From contig ONLQ01000001.1 of the NCBI GenBank assembly GCA_900318665.1, positions 124,001 to 188,000 on the forward strand: 64,000 bases of DNA. The letters run 5' to 3'. This document shows positions 27,866-36,860 of the stretch, in pieces. The position numbers were made by a program, and so were the translations under genes. A model generated the notes under the pieces. That model did no database searches, was not told the origin of the DNA, and saw only the letters and a list, made by a program, of their open reading frames with translations. This stretch comes from an uncultured Bacteroidales bacterium (GTDB lineage Bacteria; Bacteroidota; Bacteroidia; Bacteroidales; P3). Each line of letters begins with the position of its first letter. Within the stretch, counting starts at the first letter, position 1.

Positions 27866-29140
27866 ATGAAAAAACTTTTTGCACTTGTGGCAGTTGCCAT
27901 TCTCGGCACCACTGCTTTCGCACAGGAAGCCAAAGAGTCTGAAAAGCAGGACTCTGGCTATCACTTCACTGTGATTAAAGAAAACCCCATTACCTCTATT
28001 AAGGACCAGAATCGCGCTGGTACCTGCTGGGCTTATAGCGGTCTTGCTTTCCTCGAGAGCGAACTGATTCGCACCGGCAAGGGCGAGTTCGACCTCAGCG
28101 AGATGTATGTGGCCTACAAGACCTATCTCGACCGCGCCATGAAGGCCTATCGTACCGGTGGTGAGACCAGTTTCTCGCAGGGCGGTGCTTTCAGCGATGT
28201 TATCTGGTGCCTCAAATACTACGGCATGGTTCCCGAAGAGGTGATGCGTCCCGGCGTCATGTATGGCGACACCCTCTCCAACCACGGCGAACTCTCCACC
28301 ATCACCAACGCTATGGTGAAGGCTGCCTCCAAAGACATCAAGAAACCCCAGGTCGACAAAGACGGTCAGATGCTTTGGATGAAAGCCGTTGACCAGGTCC
28401 ATCAGATTTATCTCGGCACCAACCCCGTCGAGTTCACCTATAAAGGCGTGAAATACACTCCTATGTCGTTTGCCAAGGACGCCCTCGGCCTCAATGCCGA
28501 CGACTATGTGAGCATCACCTCCTACACCCATCACCCCTTCTACACCAAGTTTGTGCTCGAAATCTCCGACAACTGGCGTTGGAGCGAGACCTACAACGTG
28601 CCTATCGACGAGATGATGGAAATCATGGACTATGCTATCGACAATGGCTACACCATCGCTTGGGGTAGCGACGTCAGCGAGGATGGTTTCCGCGCAGGTG
28701 TCCGCAAAGGTTTCTGCGTGCTGCCCGACCTCGACAACAAAGGCAAAGACAACGGCGGTAGCGACATGGCCCACTGGACTGGCCTCAGCCGCGAAGAGCG
28801 TAGCAAGGAAGCCTACGAGCACCCCACTCCCCAGCGCTGGGTGAGCCAGGAGGAGCGTCAGGCTGGTTACGACCTCAAAGAGACCACCGACGACCACGGC
28901 ATGCAGATTTACGGCCGCGCCAAAGACCAGATGGGCAACGAATACTACATGGTGAAAAACAGCTGGGGCGAAGTCTATGAATACAAAGGCATGTTCTATG
29001 CTAGCAAAGCCTTCGTGCGCTACAAAACCATGAACTATGTTATCCACAAAGACGCTCTGCCGGCTCACATTGCCAAGAAACTCGGCATCGAGCAGAGCAA
29101 CGCTAACGACAGCAAAGCCAAGAAAAGCAAGAAAAAATAA
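27866..29140 (+). CDS. Second secreted C1-family (PepC-like) peptidase
   Basis: The protein has 424 residues. Signal peptide MKKLFALVAVAILGTTAFAQ; the triad is C54 (NRAGTCWAYSG), H344 (DDHGMQIYG) and N365 (VKNSWGE), with Q in SIKDQNRAG. It is shorter and differs strongly from the upstream PepC (AGTCWAYSG against SGRCWMFTG). The lysine-rich C-terminus (SKAKKSKKK) would block the self-processed C-terminal position that gives PepC exopeptidase specificity, so endo- or exo-activity is open. It ends at a strong terminator, so the pair may be one transcript. Confidence 0.9.
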   Translation: MKKLFALVAVAILGTTAFAQEAKESEKQDSGYHFTVIKENPITSIKDQNRAGTCWAYSGLAFLESELIRTGKGEFDLSEMYVAYKTYLDRAMKAYRTGGETSFSQGGAFSDVIWCLKYYGMVPEEVMRPGVMYGDTLSNHGELSTITNAMVKAASKDIKKPQVDKDGQMLWMKAVDQVHQIYLGTNPVEFTYKGVKYTPMSFAKDALGLNADDYVSITSYTHHPFYTKFVLEISDNWRWSETYNVPIDEMMEIMDYAIDNGYTIAWGSDVSEDGFRAGVRKGFCVLPDLDNKGKDNGGSDMAHWTGLSREERSKEAYEHPTPQRWVSQEERQAGYDLKETTDDHGMQIYGRAKDQMGNEYYMVKNSWGEVYEYKGMFYASKAFVRYKTMNYVIHKDALPAHIAKKLGIEQSNANDSKAKKSKKK

Positions 29141-29159
29141 TCATTCTTGACTGCAATAT

Positions 29160-29192
29160 CAAAAGAGGGTGTCTCTATGGCACCCTCTTTTG
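29160..29192 (+). terminator. Terminator after the C1 peptidase pair
   Basis: A 12-bp perfect stem (29160-29171 with 29181-29192) with a 9-nt loop is followed by a T-rich tail, 19 bp after the second peptidase gene. Confidence 0.85.
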
Positions 29193-29237
29193 TTTCCTGC
29201 CAAATCTATTTATTCCAATCTCGAAAATACACCAATA

Positions 29238-29642
29238 ATGTTACATGTAGTTTGCGCCGTAGTAGAACATCAGGGAGAAATTCTTTGTATGCAGAAAGGC
29301 GACCACAAATATCCCTATATCAGTCATCATTGGGAGTTCCCGGGCGGCAAAGTCGAAGCCGGAGAGAGTGAGGAACAGGCCCTCGTGCGAGAACTGATGG
29401 AAGAGATGGACTACCATGTAAAAGTGGAACGTCACTTGCTGACAACCGACTATGTGTATCCCGATTTCGAGATAAGCCTTTCGGCCTATCTCTGCCATCC
29501 GTTAAACGAGGAGACTCCGCGTCGCTTTGCTATGAAAGAGCATTTGCAAGCGTTGTGGCTGCCTTCGGAGAAACTGCATACGCTGAATTGGGCACCAGCA
29601 GACCAGCAACTCATAGAGATGTTGGTGGGTGATTTCCAATGA
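29238..29642 (+). CDS. NUDIX hydrolase, MutT-like
   Basis: The protein has 134 residues from the ATG at 29238; a longer frame runs through the terminator and is rejected. The Nudix box is complete in its metal ligands: GGKVEAGESEEQALVRELMEEMD, here with Asp in place of the usual Gly before the final aliphatic. The opening (HVVCAVVEHQGEILCMQKG) and the end (LHTLNWAPADQQLIEML) match MutT-type 8-oxo-dGTP diphosphatases that clean the nucleotide pool. Other nucleotide substrates are possible. Confidence 0.85.
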   Translation: MLHVVCAVVEHQGEILCMQKGDHKYPYISHHWEFPGGKVEAGESEEQALVRELMEEMDYHVKVERHLLTTDYVYPDFEISLSAYLCHPLNEETPRRFAMKEHLQALWLPSEKLHTLNWAPADQQLIEMLVGDFQ

Positions 29643-29706
29643 ATGGTGCAATGGGGTTAATGTCTATGGCAGAGTGTGTCGGCGAAAAGATATTTTGCTT
29701 TGCACG

Positions 29707-31119
29707 TTAATCCCAGCAATCTATATCTTTTTCTATTTCGGGCAATTTGCTGCGGTGGAACCGTGGGTCCTTTATTCCTTGTCGTTTCTGGCTGCGGTAG
29801 TCATCGAGCAGACGGAAGGCGTATTTGTCTAAAAGGATTATCGCAACGAGGTTGCAGATAGTTATGAGTGCCATAAAAAAGTCGCCCAGTGTCCATACTT
29901 GCTCCAAAGTGGCGATGGAACCTATTATAACCATAACTCCTCCAGACATAATGCGATAAATGTTTATGACCCATTGTTTTGAGGTCATAAATCTGATGTT
30001 GGCCTCGCCGTAATAGTAATTGCCAATTATTGACGAGAATGCGAACAGGAATATGGCGATGGCAACGAATGTGGGGCCGAAACTTCCAACCTCTTTGCCC
30101 ATGGCGGCCTGGGTGAGCGATATTCCGTTGAGACCGGAATTGTCATATAGGCCGCTGATAATGATGACAAACGCTGTGCAAGAGCATACGAGTAGCGTGT
30201 CGGTGAATACGCCGAGGGCTTGCAATAGGCCTTGCTTTACGGGGTGGGTTACCGTGGCTGTGGCGGCTACGTTTGGCGCACTACCTTCGCCAGCCTCGTT
30301 GCTGAACAGACCGCGGCGAATGCCAATCATAATCGTCATGCCCAGTGTCCCTCCAGCCATTTGTTCAAAACCGAATGCGCCACGGAGTATGACTGCGAAC
30401 ACATGAGGGATAAGGTCTATATTCATTATCACGACTACCAACGCCAGCAGGAAATAGCCTATGGCCATGAAAGGCACGATTACGGCGCTGATGCGGGCAA
30501 TGCGTTGTATGCCGCCAAAGATGATGGTAAGCCCCATCACGGCAATGACTATTCCCACCACAATATGATTCCATCCAAATGCAGAGTGCAGCGCATCGCA
30601 GATGGTGTTGCTTTGGATAGAGTTATAGGACAGTCCGAAAGTGAGTGTGATAAGCACTGCAAAAAGCACTGCCATCCAGCGACAATGAAGTCCTTTCATG
30701 ATATAGTATGCTGGCCCGCCAACAAATGAATCTTTGTTTCGCTGCTTGAAAAGTTGGGCAAGGGTTGACTCAACGAATGATGTGGCGGAACCGATTAATG
30801 CTATAATCCACATCCAGAACACAGAGCCCGGTCCTCCAATGGCAATGGCTGTTGCCACGCCTGCAAGGTTGCCAGTGCCAACACGGGTGGCTACCGACAC
30901 GCAAAAAGCCTGGAATGAAGAGACGTGTTTGTGTTTTTTATCTTCTTGAGAGGTGGCACTTGATGCTGTCGAATCTCCTAAAATGCGAAACATCTCACCT
31001 ATCATTCGGAATTGCACACCGCGAGATTTTATGGTGAACCAAATGCCGCATGCAACAAGAACGCCTATGAGAAGATAGGTCCATAACGAATCGGTGATAA
31101 GGGTGACTATTTCGCTCAT
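29707..31119 (-). CDS. Alanine/glycine:cation (Na+) symporter, AGCS family
   Basis: The 470 residues form ten to eleven helices. Signature segments are GVQFRMIGEMFRILG, the SVATRVGTGNLAGVATAIAIGGPGSVFWMW stretch (residues about 75-110) that contains the AGCS GTGN-AGVA-A-GGPGA core, FVGGPAYYIMKG and RRGLFSNEAGEGSAPNVAA. These proteins import alanine or glycine with Na+ or H+. It is a single gene with its own promoter. Confidence 0.93.
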   Translation of the reverse strand: MSEIVTLITDSLWTYLLIGVLVACGIWFTIKSRGVQFRMIGEMFRILGDSTASSATSQEDKKHKHVSSFQAFCVSVATRVGTGNLAGVATAIAIGGPGSVFWMWIIALIGSATSFVESTLAQLFKQRNKDSFVGGPAYYIMKGLHCRWMAVLFAVLITLTFGLSYNSIQSNTICDALHSAFGWNHIVVGIVIAVMGLTIIFGGIQRIARISAVIVPFMAIGYFLLALVVVIMNIDLIPHVFAVILRGAFGFEQMAGGTLGMTIMIGIRRGLFSNEAGEGSAPNVAATATVTHPVKQGLLQALGVFTDTLLVCSCTAFVIIISGLYDNSGLNGISLTQAAMGKEVGSFGPTFVAIAIFLFAFSSIIGNYYYGEANIRFMTSKQWVINIYRIMSGGVMVIIGSIATLEQVWTLGDFFMALITICNLVAIILLDKYAFRLLDDYRSQKRQGIKDPRFHRSKLPEIEKDIDCWD

Positions 31120-31222
31120 TTTAGTTGTGTTCGAATGATTGTGTGGCTATAAACCGGTGTTATGCCGTTTAATAAAAATGTCAATAAGTGAAGTTCCCTT
31201 TTGTGGGAGACAAAAAGGAATG

Positions 31223-31252
31223 CAAAAATAGTTTTTTTTTCGCTATTTGCAA
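31223..31252 (-). promoter_or_regulatory. Promoter of the AGCS symporter gene
   Basis: On the minus strand the -7 is TATTTTTG (31223-31230) and the -33 is TTG (31250-31252), with a 19-nt spacer, about 100 bp upstream of the ATG. Confidence 0.75.
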
Positions 31253-31315
31253 TAGAACGGGTCGCTAAAATTCTTTTTAATATGTATAGAGAATGTAAAT
31301 GTTCGCAAAAAATTG

Positions 31316-31323
31316 TAAATTTG
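31316..31323 (+). promoter_or_regulatory. -7 element of the exopolysaccharide export genes
   Basis: TAAATTTG lies 92 bp before the wza-like ATG, in the 296-bp divergent gap that also holds the symporter promoter. No strong -33 is present, which might mean an activator is needed. Confidence 0.55.
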
Positions 31324-31415
31324 CATAATCTATCAGTGTGTTTGTACGTCGGCAAATGTTGGCGTAAATCACACATACATAATTAAAAATAAAGAAAATA
31401 GAGAAATCGTACCTT

Positions 31416-32237
31416 ATGAAAATACGGATTTTTCTTTTGACATTCGCGGCTGCGTTGTTGCTTTTTACCTCATGTCGTACATCGGAGATTGCATATATCC
31501 ATGATGCAACGCGCGATTCGTTGATGTATATCACTGGCTCGTTTTCGAGTGGCATACAGCCTAACGACCAACTCTACATATATGTGGAGAGCGAGGAGGC
31601 TGGTGCTTCGATACCTTTCAATCAAGAGACCAATAAGGTTGCCGTGAAGGACGGTGCGGTGCTTAACACTACCAGCGGAGCAACCAAGGTCCAGGGCTAT
31701 CTTGTCAATCAAGACGGCGTGATAGTGTTCCCCGTGCTGGGAGAACTTGAGGTGCAGGGCCTTACCCATCACGAACTTGCCGAAATGATAAAAGACCGCC
31801 TTATAAGTGAGGGCCTTTTGAAGAACCCTACGGTGACGGTGAAACTGATGAATTTCAAGGTCAGTATTCTTGGCGATGTTACCAAGCCGGGGCAGTTGGT
31901 GGTTGACGGTGAGCGTATTACAATTCTCGAGGCTTTGAGTATGGTTGGCGACCTTACAATCTATGGTCAGCGACAGAATGTTACAATCATACGAGAAGAA
32001 AACGGCGTCCGCACCATTGGTGAGGTTGACTTGTCGTCAAAAGACCTGTTCAAGTCGCCATATTACTACCTGCACCAGAACGATGTCGTCTACGTGGAAC
32101 CCAATATGCGCCGTAAGAAGAATGCAGAGAGAGACCCGATGACGATGACCTACATTTCGAGCGTCGTGTCAATTATATCGGTGCTTTCGACTGTGGCATA
32201 TCAGTACATATTGATGAAATACTACTCCAAACGATAG
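31416..32237 (+). CDS. Polysaccharide export outer-membrane lipoprotein (Wza-like)
   Basis: The protein has 273 residues. A lipobox (LLLFTSCRTSE) gives an outer-membrane lipoprotein. The poly-export domain (GIQPNDQLYIYVESEE, VFPVLGELEVQGLTHHELAEMIKDRL) is followed by a SLBB-type segment (VSILGDVTKPGQLVVDGERITILEALSMVGDLTIYGQRQNVTIIRE). The protein ends with a hydrophobic helix (YISSVVSIISVLSTVAYQYI), matching the amphipathic C-terminal helix that forms the Wza pore. The next gene, 51 bp downstream, is the wzc-like partner. Both handle export of a capsule or exopolysaccharide. Confidence 0.93.
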   Translation: MKIRIFLLTFAAALLLFTSCRTSEIAYIHDATRDSLMYITGSFSSGIQPNDQLYIYVESEEAGASIPFNQETNKVAVKDGAVLNTTSGATKVQGYLVNQDGVIVFPVLGELEVQGLTHHELAEMIKDRLISEGLLKNPTVTVKLMNFKVSILGDVTKPGQLVVDGERITILEALSMVGDLTIYGQRQNVTIIREENGVRTIGEVDLSSKDLFKSPYYYLHQNDVVYVEPNMRRKKNAERDPMTMTYISSVVSIISVLSTVAYQYILMKYYSKR

Positions 32238-32288
32238 TCGTTGACTTCGATGGTAAAAGTAATCCTTGTTTTTGATATTCATTGAAAT

Positions 32289-34748
32289 ATGGAAAATAAC
32301 TCCAGAGAAATAAATCAACCGCAAAACCCGAATATGGCTATCCCCGCCACTAACAACGAGGAGAGTACCATAAATATTCGCGACTTGCTATTCATCTTGC
32401 TCAACAACTGGCTGCTTTTTGTTGTGTCGTTCGTGGTGTGTGTGGTTGTCACGATGATTGTTTACAAGACTCAGCCTAAGACCTATACCCAGCAGGCAAA
32501 AATCCTTCTTCGCGACGACAGCAAGAAGTCCATGAATACGAGTCAGAATATGGACAACCTCATAGCCAATATGGGTATGAACACGGGTTCGCTGTCAATA
32601 GAGAACGAGATATATCTGCTCAATTCGTCGCCGTTGATGTCGAATGTCGTGGAGCAGTTGGAACTGAACAATACTTGCTCGCGCATTGACTTATTCCACA
32701 AAGAGAGTTTTTATAAGAATGCGCCTTTCAAACTGTCATTCTATAACCGCGACCTTGGCAACGAGCATGCCAGTATCAGTGTTAAAATCACCCCTCGCAG
32801 CGAGTACAAGTATGACTACCGCGTTGTGCAGTTGAATGGCGAGAAGATAAAGCAGAAAGGTACAGCATATTATAACCAGACAATATCGGTTGACGAGAAC
32901 GAGTCGTTCAGCATAGAGCGCACTGAGTTCTTTGACGAGGAATATATTGGTTCCGATTTTGCCTTGAGCGAGAGCCCTGTGATTGATTGTGCCCGTGCTA
33001 TTTTGAAGAAACTTTCTGTCAGCCGCGCCGACAAACTTTCGTCAATCATTCTTATCGATTATACGGATGACAACGAACGCCGTTCGGGCGAACTGATAGA
33101 TAGCCTTATCGTAGCCTATAACAACGATGTTATCAAGGACAAAAACATTGTGGCACAAAAGACTGAAGATTTTATCTCGGAGCGTATCGACATAATCTTT
33201 GGAGAGTTGCGTGAGGTTGATAGTCAGGTGGAGCAACTGCAGAAAGGTGCCAAGCTGCCCGACATTGCTACCGCCTCGGGAACTCTTCTTGAAACAGGCA
33301 CAAAATATAGCGAGGAGGTCGTTTCGCTCGAAACCGAACTGACTTTGGCCAACTATATCAAGGACTATATGAGCAACCCCAGCAACGACGAGGAACTTAT
33401 ACCGTCGAATGTGGGTCTCTCCGATGTTGGCATCCAAAGCATGATTGCCACATATAACAAGCAGATGCTCAACTATCAGAAACTCATCAGGAGTGCTGGT
33501 AGCAAAAACCCCCAATTGCTCAATACCAAGCGAGAACTCCAGGTGACGCACAATGCTATCGTGAGTTCTATTAATAACTTCATCAACTCCACCCAGGTGA
33601 GGTTGAACAATGCAAAGTCGAAGGAACAGCGCACGCGCAAGCAGATTACCGATATGCCTACCCAGACCAAGGCCGTTACCGAGGTCGCCCGTCAACAGAA
33701 AATCAAGGAAGGTCTGTATCTATATCTGCTCAACAAGCGCGAGGAAAACGCAATGACGCAGGCCATCACAGTTGCCAACGCGCGTGTGGTGGAGAGCGCT
33801 TTTATCCAGAAGAAAGGCCCGAGACGTATCATGTTCCTCTTTATAGGCGCTATCATTGGTCTTGTGCTTCCTGCAGCAGGTCTGTATCTTTTCAATTTCT
33901 TCAATACCAAGATTCGTGGTCGTGCCGATGTCGAGGCTGCAACCAGTATTCCTGTGCTTGCCGAGATTCCGTCGAAGCCTGTTGGCCGCGAGAACGACGA
34001 GATTATTGTTACTCCCGAGGGTACTGATGCGGTTACCGAGGCGTTCCGAATACTGCACGCCAACCTGCCGTTCTTCCTGCCTAATGAGAATCAGAAGGTT
34101 ATTCAGACTATTTCCACAACGCCGGGCGAGGGAAAATCGTTTGTGGCTCTCAACCTTGCGTTGTCGCTGGCATACCTTGGCAAGAAGACGCTGCTCATGG
34201 ATATGGACCTTCGCAAACGCAGCCTGTCCAAAACCATTGACCGTCATAACCGCGCGGGTCTAATTCACTATCTGCTCGGCCAGACTACCGAGGTGTCGTC
34301 GATTATTGCTCATAGCGATGCTTCGGAGTATCTTGATTATGTGGTTTGCGAGAAGGTTCCGCCTAACGCGACCCAACTTCTCCTTAATGGACGTCTGAAT
34401 GCGCTTATGGAGCAACTGCGTCAGCAGTATGACTATATTATTGTCGATACAACGCCGGCACAGTTGGTTGCCGACGCCACAATAGTCAATGCCTGTGTTG
34501 ACCTTACCACCTATGTGATGCGTATCGGTCATGCTACAAAGGCTATGCTGCCTATGGTCCAGGAGTTGTCCGACAAGAGAAAGTTCAAGAATATGGTGAT
34601 GATTCTCACCGATGTGCCTATGCGTAAGAAGGGCTACGGTTATGGCTATGGCTATGGTTACGGCTATGGTTACGGCTATGGTTACGGCTATGGTTACGGT
34701 GAGGATGAGAAGAGCCGTAAGAGAAAGAAACACAGACATCGTAGATAA
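32289..34748 (+). CDS. Polysaccharide co-polymerase with BY-type tyrosine kinase (Wzc-like)
   Basis: This 819-residue protein controls polysaccharide chain length. N-terminal Wzz domain after a helix (NNWLLFVVSFVVCVVVTMIVY, about 38-58), a large periplasmic coiled region, a second helix (IMFLFIGAIIGLVLPAAGLYLF, about 517-538) and a cytoplasmic kinase domain. The Walker A is TTPGEGKS at about 610-617; the second A' motif is LLMDMDLRKRS. The C-terminus is a striking run of eleven Gly-Tyr pairs at residues 782-803, followed by a basic tail (KSRKRKKHRHRR). BY-kinases phosphorylate a C-terminal tyrosine cluster between subunits, and this tail is an extreme example. Confidence 0.95.
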   Translation: MENNSREINQPQNPNMAIPATNNEESTINIRDLLFILLNNWLLFVVSFVVCVVVTMIVYKTQPKTYTQQAKILLRDDSKKSMNTSQNMDNLIANMGMNTGSLSIENEIYLLNSSPLMSNVVEQLELNNTCSRIDLFHKESFYKNAPFKLSFYNRDLGNEHASISVKITPRSEYKYDYRVVQLNGEKIKQKGTAYYNQTISVDENESFSIERTEFFDEEYIGSDFALSESPVIDCARAILKKLSVSRADKLSSIILIDYTDDNERRSGELIDSLIVAYNNDVIKDKNIVAQKTEDFISERIDIIFGELREVDSQVEQLQKGAKLPDIATASGTLLETGTKYSEEVVSLETELTLANYIKDYMSNPSNDEELIPSNVGLSDVGIQSMIATYNKQMLNYQKLIRSAGSKNPQLLNTKRELQVTHNAIVSSINNFINSTQVRLNNAKSKEQRTRKQITDMPTQTKAVTEVARQQKIKEGLYLYLLNKREENAMTQAITVANARVVESAFIQKKGPRRIMFLFIGAIIGLVLPAAGLYLFNFFNTKIRGRADVEAATSIPVLAEIPSKPVGRENDEIIVTPEGTDAVTEAFRILHANLPFFLPNENQKVIQTISTTPGEGKSFVALNLALSLAYLGKKTLLMDMDLRKRSLSKTIDRHNRAGLIHYLLGQTTEVSSIIAHSDASEYLDYVVCEKVPPNATQLLLNGRLNALMEQLRQQYDYIIVDTTPAQLVADATIVNACVDLTTYVMRIGHATKAMLPMVQELSDKRKFKNMVMILTDVPMRKKGYGYGYGYGYGYGYGYGYGYGYGEDEKSRKRKKHRHRR
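34632..34697 (+). repeat. (Gly-Tyr)11 coding microsatellite in the wzc-like gene
   Basis: Eleven consecutive GGY-TAY codon pairs (66 bp). The right part is built from a repeated 12-bp unit (GGC TAT GGT TAC), so the tract is a candidate for length change by slippage or recombination, in steps of whole codon pairs that keep the frame. Confidence 0.9.
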
Positions 34749-34757
34749 TAGAGTTCC

Positions 34758-34785
34758 GAAAGGGCACTGCAATAGGTGCCCTTTC
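34758..34785 (+). terminator. Hairpin between the wzc-like gene and rfbC
   Basis: A 10-bp perfect stem (34758-34767 with 34776-34785) and 8-nt loop lie 9 bp after the wzc-like stop and 16 bp before the rfbC ATG. The T tract is weak (TTATATT), so it may attenuate rather than fully stop transcription into rfbC. Confidence 0.7.
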
Positions 34786-34801
34786 TTATATTACAGGAAA
34801 C

Positions 34802-35353
34802 ATGAAAGCAATAAAGACCGAAATAGAAGGCGTTTACATAATAGAGCCACGGGTGTTTGGCGACCAGCGCGGATATTTTTTTGAGAGTTATAGTGCCCGA
34901 GATTTCAAAGAGCAGACGGGTTTGGATATAACCTTTGTCCAGGATAACGAGTCGAAGTCGCGTTATGGGGTGCTTCGTGGACTTCATTTCCAACTACCGC
35001 CTTTCACACAGAGCAAATTAGTGCGCGTTGTGAAAGGGCGTGTGCTTGATGTGGCTGTGGACCTTCGCCGTAATTCGCCAACCTATGGCCGTCATGTCTC
35101 TGTGGAACTGACTGGCGAAAACCATCTTCAGTTCTTTGTCCCACAAGGGTTTGCCCACGGTTTCTCGGTGCTGAGCGAAGAGGCGGTGTTTCAATACAAG
35201 TGCGACAATTTCTACGCTCCAGACCATGAGGGTGCCATTCTGTGGAACGACCCGCAATTGGCTATTGACTGGCGTTTGCCAGAAAGCGACGTTATATTGT
35301 CTGATAAAGACCGCTGCCATCCTTTGTTTTCCGACTTCGTAAGTCCGTTTTAA
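34802..35353 (+). CDS. rfbC: dTDP-4-dehydrorhamnose 3,5-epimerase
   Basis: This enzyme catalyses the third step of dTDP-L-rhamnose synthesis. The 183-residue cupin has the RmlC landmarks: GVYIIEPRVFGDQRGYFFES, FVQDNESKSRYGVLRGLHFQ with the catalytic His, VKGRVLDVAVDLRRNSPT, PQGFAHGFSVLSEEAVFQYKCDNFY with the active Tyr, and WNDPQLAIDW. rfbD follows 39 bp later. The first two genes of the pathway (rfbA and rfbB) are not in the window. Confidence 0.97.
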   Translation: MKAIKTEIEGVYIIEPRVFGDQRGYFFESYSARDFKEQTGLDITFVQDNESKSRYGVLRGLHFQLPPFTQSKLVRVVKGRVLDVAVDLRRNSPTYGRHVSVELTGENHLQFFVPQGFAHGFSVLSEEAVFQYKCDNFYAPDHEGAILWNDPQLAIDWRLPESDVILSDKDRCHPLFSDFVSPF

Positions 35354-35392
35354 GTAGTTGATTAGGCAAACCTGTATTCCAACCGCAAAACA

Positions 35393-36271
35393 ATGAATAT
35401 CCTCGTAACAGGCTGTAATGGCCAACTGGGCAACCACATACGAATTGCTGCTGCGTCATCGCCGCACACTTTTTTCTATACCGACATTGATACGCTTGAT
35501 ATTACCGATGCCGATGCCGTAGATGCTTTTTTCAAACAACATGACATACGGCTTACAATAAATTGTGCTGCCTATACCAATGTGGACCGTGCCGAGGACG
35601 AGGAGGCTATTGCCGACCGTGTGAACCACCATGCTGTTGCTGTTTTGGCAAATAGCACGAAGTCGGCAGGCGGTATGCTTTTCCATATTTCTACCGACTA
35701 TGTGTTTGGCGGCAGTCTCCACAATACGCCTTGCGTAGAGTCGCTTGCTGCCAATCCCACAGGAGCCTACGGCCGTACAAAGTTGCGTGGCGAAGAGGCT
35801 ATAATCGGGTCGGGATGCAATTATGTTATTATTCGCACGTCATGGCTATACAGTGAGTTTGGCAAGAATTTCGTGAAAACCATGCTCAATATCACTGGTA
35901 GCAGACCCCAGTGCCGTGTGGTGTATGACCAGGTTGGCACTCCCACCTATGCTGGCGACTTGGCGCGCGCCATACTGCGAATTGCAGACACGCCCGACCT
36001 GTGTTCAAAGACAGGGATATACAATTATAGTAACGAGGGCGTGTGCAGTTGGTTCGATTTTGCCAAAGAGATAGCCCGACAGGCAGGACATACTGATTGC
36101 GCTATCGAGCCATGTCTCAGCAGCGAATACCCCTCGAAAGTTGTGCGTCCGGCCTATGCCGTGCTCGACAAAAGCAAGATTAAACAGACTTTCGGATTGC
36201 AAGTTCCTTATTGGATGGAGTCCCTTTCCGTATGCATAAAAAATATTGAAGATGGCAGTCTTTGTTCATGA
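35393..36271 (+). CDS. rfbD: dTDP-4-dehydrorhamnose reductase
   Basis: The last step of dTDP-L-rhamnose synthesis uses NAD(P)H. This 292-residue SDR-extended protein shows [15 protein letters not shown] (cofactor loop), the [17 protein letters not shown] stretch, STDYVFGGS with the Tyr-Lys pair in YGRTKLRGE, and [18 protein letters not shown]. It overlaps the start of the downstream acyltransferase gene by 20 bp, so the three genes rfbC, rfbD and the transferase form a coupled unit for a rhamnose-containing or related glycan. Confidence 0.95.
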   Translation: MNILVTGCNGQLGNHIRIAAASSPHTFFYTDIDTLDITDADAVDAFFKQHDIRLTINCAAYTNVDRAEDEEAIADRVNHHAVAVLANSTKSAGGMLFHISTDYVFGGSLHNTPCVESLAANPTGAYGRTKLRGEEAIIGSGCNYVIIRTSWLYSEFGKNFVKTMLNITGSRPQCRVVYDQVGTPTYAGDLARAILRIADTPDLCSKTGIYNYSNEGVCSWFDFAKEIARQAGHTDCAIEPCLSSEYPSKVVRPAYAVLDKSKIKQTFGLQVPYWMESLSVCIKNIEDGSLCS

Positions 36272-36815
36272 AAGCAGTTATGTGGACGATAACGTCTCCA
36301 TTGGCGATGGTACCAAGATATGGCATTTCTGCCATATCCAGAGCGGAGCATCCATTGGTCGCGACTGCTCGTTGGGACAGAATGTGAATGTGGCTGCCAA
36401 TGTGCACATTGGCAATGGTGTTCGCATACAGAACAATGTGTCGGTATATGAGGGCGTATGTTTGGAGGATAATGTCTTTTGCGGTCCTTCGTGTGTCTTT
36501 ACTAATGTGCTTACGCCTCGAGCCCATTTCCCCGTTCATGGGGTTTACAAGTCCACGCTGGTAAAATCGGGAGCCTCGTTGGGTGCCAACTGCACTATCG
36601 TGTGCGGCAATACCATAGGCCGCTCTGCAATGATTGCCGCTGGCGCGGTAGTGACCCATGACGTGCCGGATTTTGCGCTTATGGCGGGAGTTCCTGCGCG
36701 GAGAATAGGCTGGGTGTGCGAGTGTGGCAAACCGCTTGACGACAGTCTGCAATGCTCTTGTGGCAGGCATTATCATGCCTTGCCCGACGGCGCAATAGCC
36801 AAGTCCGAAGAATAG
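36252..36815 (+). CDS. Left-handed beta-helix N-acetyltransferase (WbpD/WlbB-like)
   Basis: The protein has 187 residues from the ATG at 36252 (a TTG two codons earlier is also in frame). Hexapeptide repeats ([55 protein letters not shown]) and NVLTPRAHF are characteristic of sugar-nucleotide 3-N-acetyltransferases of the WbpD/WlbB family. An unusual C-terminal tail carries four cysteines ([16 protein letters not shown]), plausibly a zinc site. It may acetylate an amino sugar in the surface polysaccharide. No related amino-sugar synthesis gene is adjacent. Confidence 0.8.
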   Translation: MAVFVHESSYVDDNVSIGDGTKIWHFCHIQSGASIGRDCSLGQNVNVAANVHIGNGVRIQNNVSVYEGVCLEDNVFCGPSCVFTNVLTPRAHFPVHGVYKSTLVKSGASLGANCTIVCGNTIGRSAMIAAGAVVTHDVPDFALMAGVPARRIGWVCECGKPLDDSLQCSCGRHYHALPDGAIAKSEE

Positions 36816-36860
36816 AGTTTTAATGCTGTGTTGCCAGCCGATGGCAGAGGCGGTATCCGA

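Noticed and set aside
36246..36251. TTG start two codons before the acyltransferase ATG
   Set aside because: The ATG at 36252 has the same protein plus no extra conserved residue; the longer start adds only Met-Lys.
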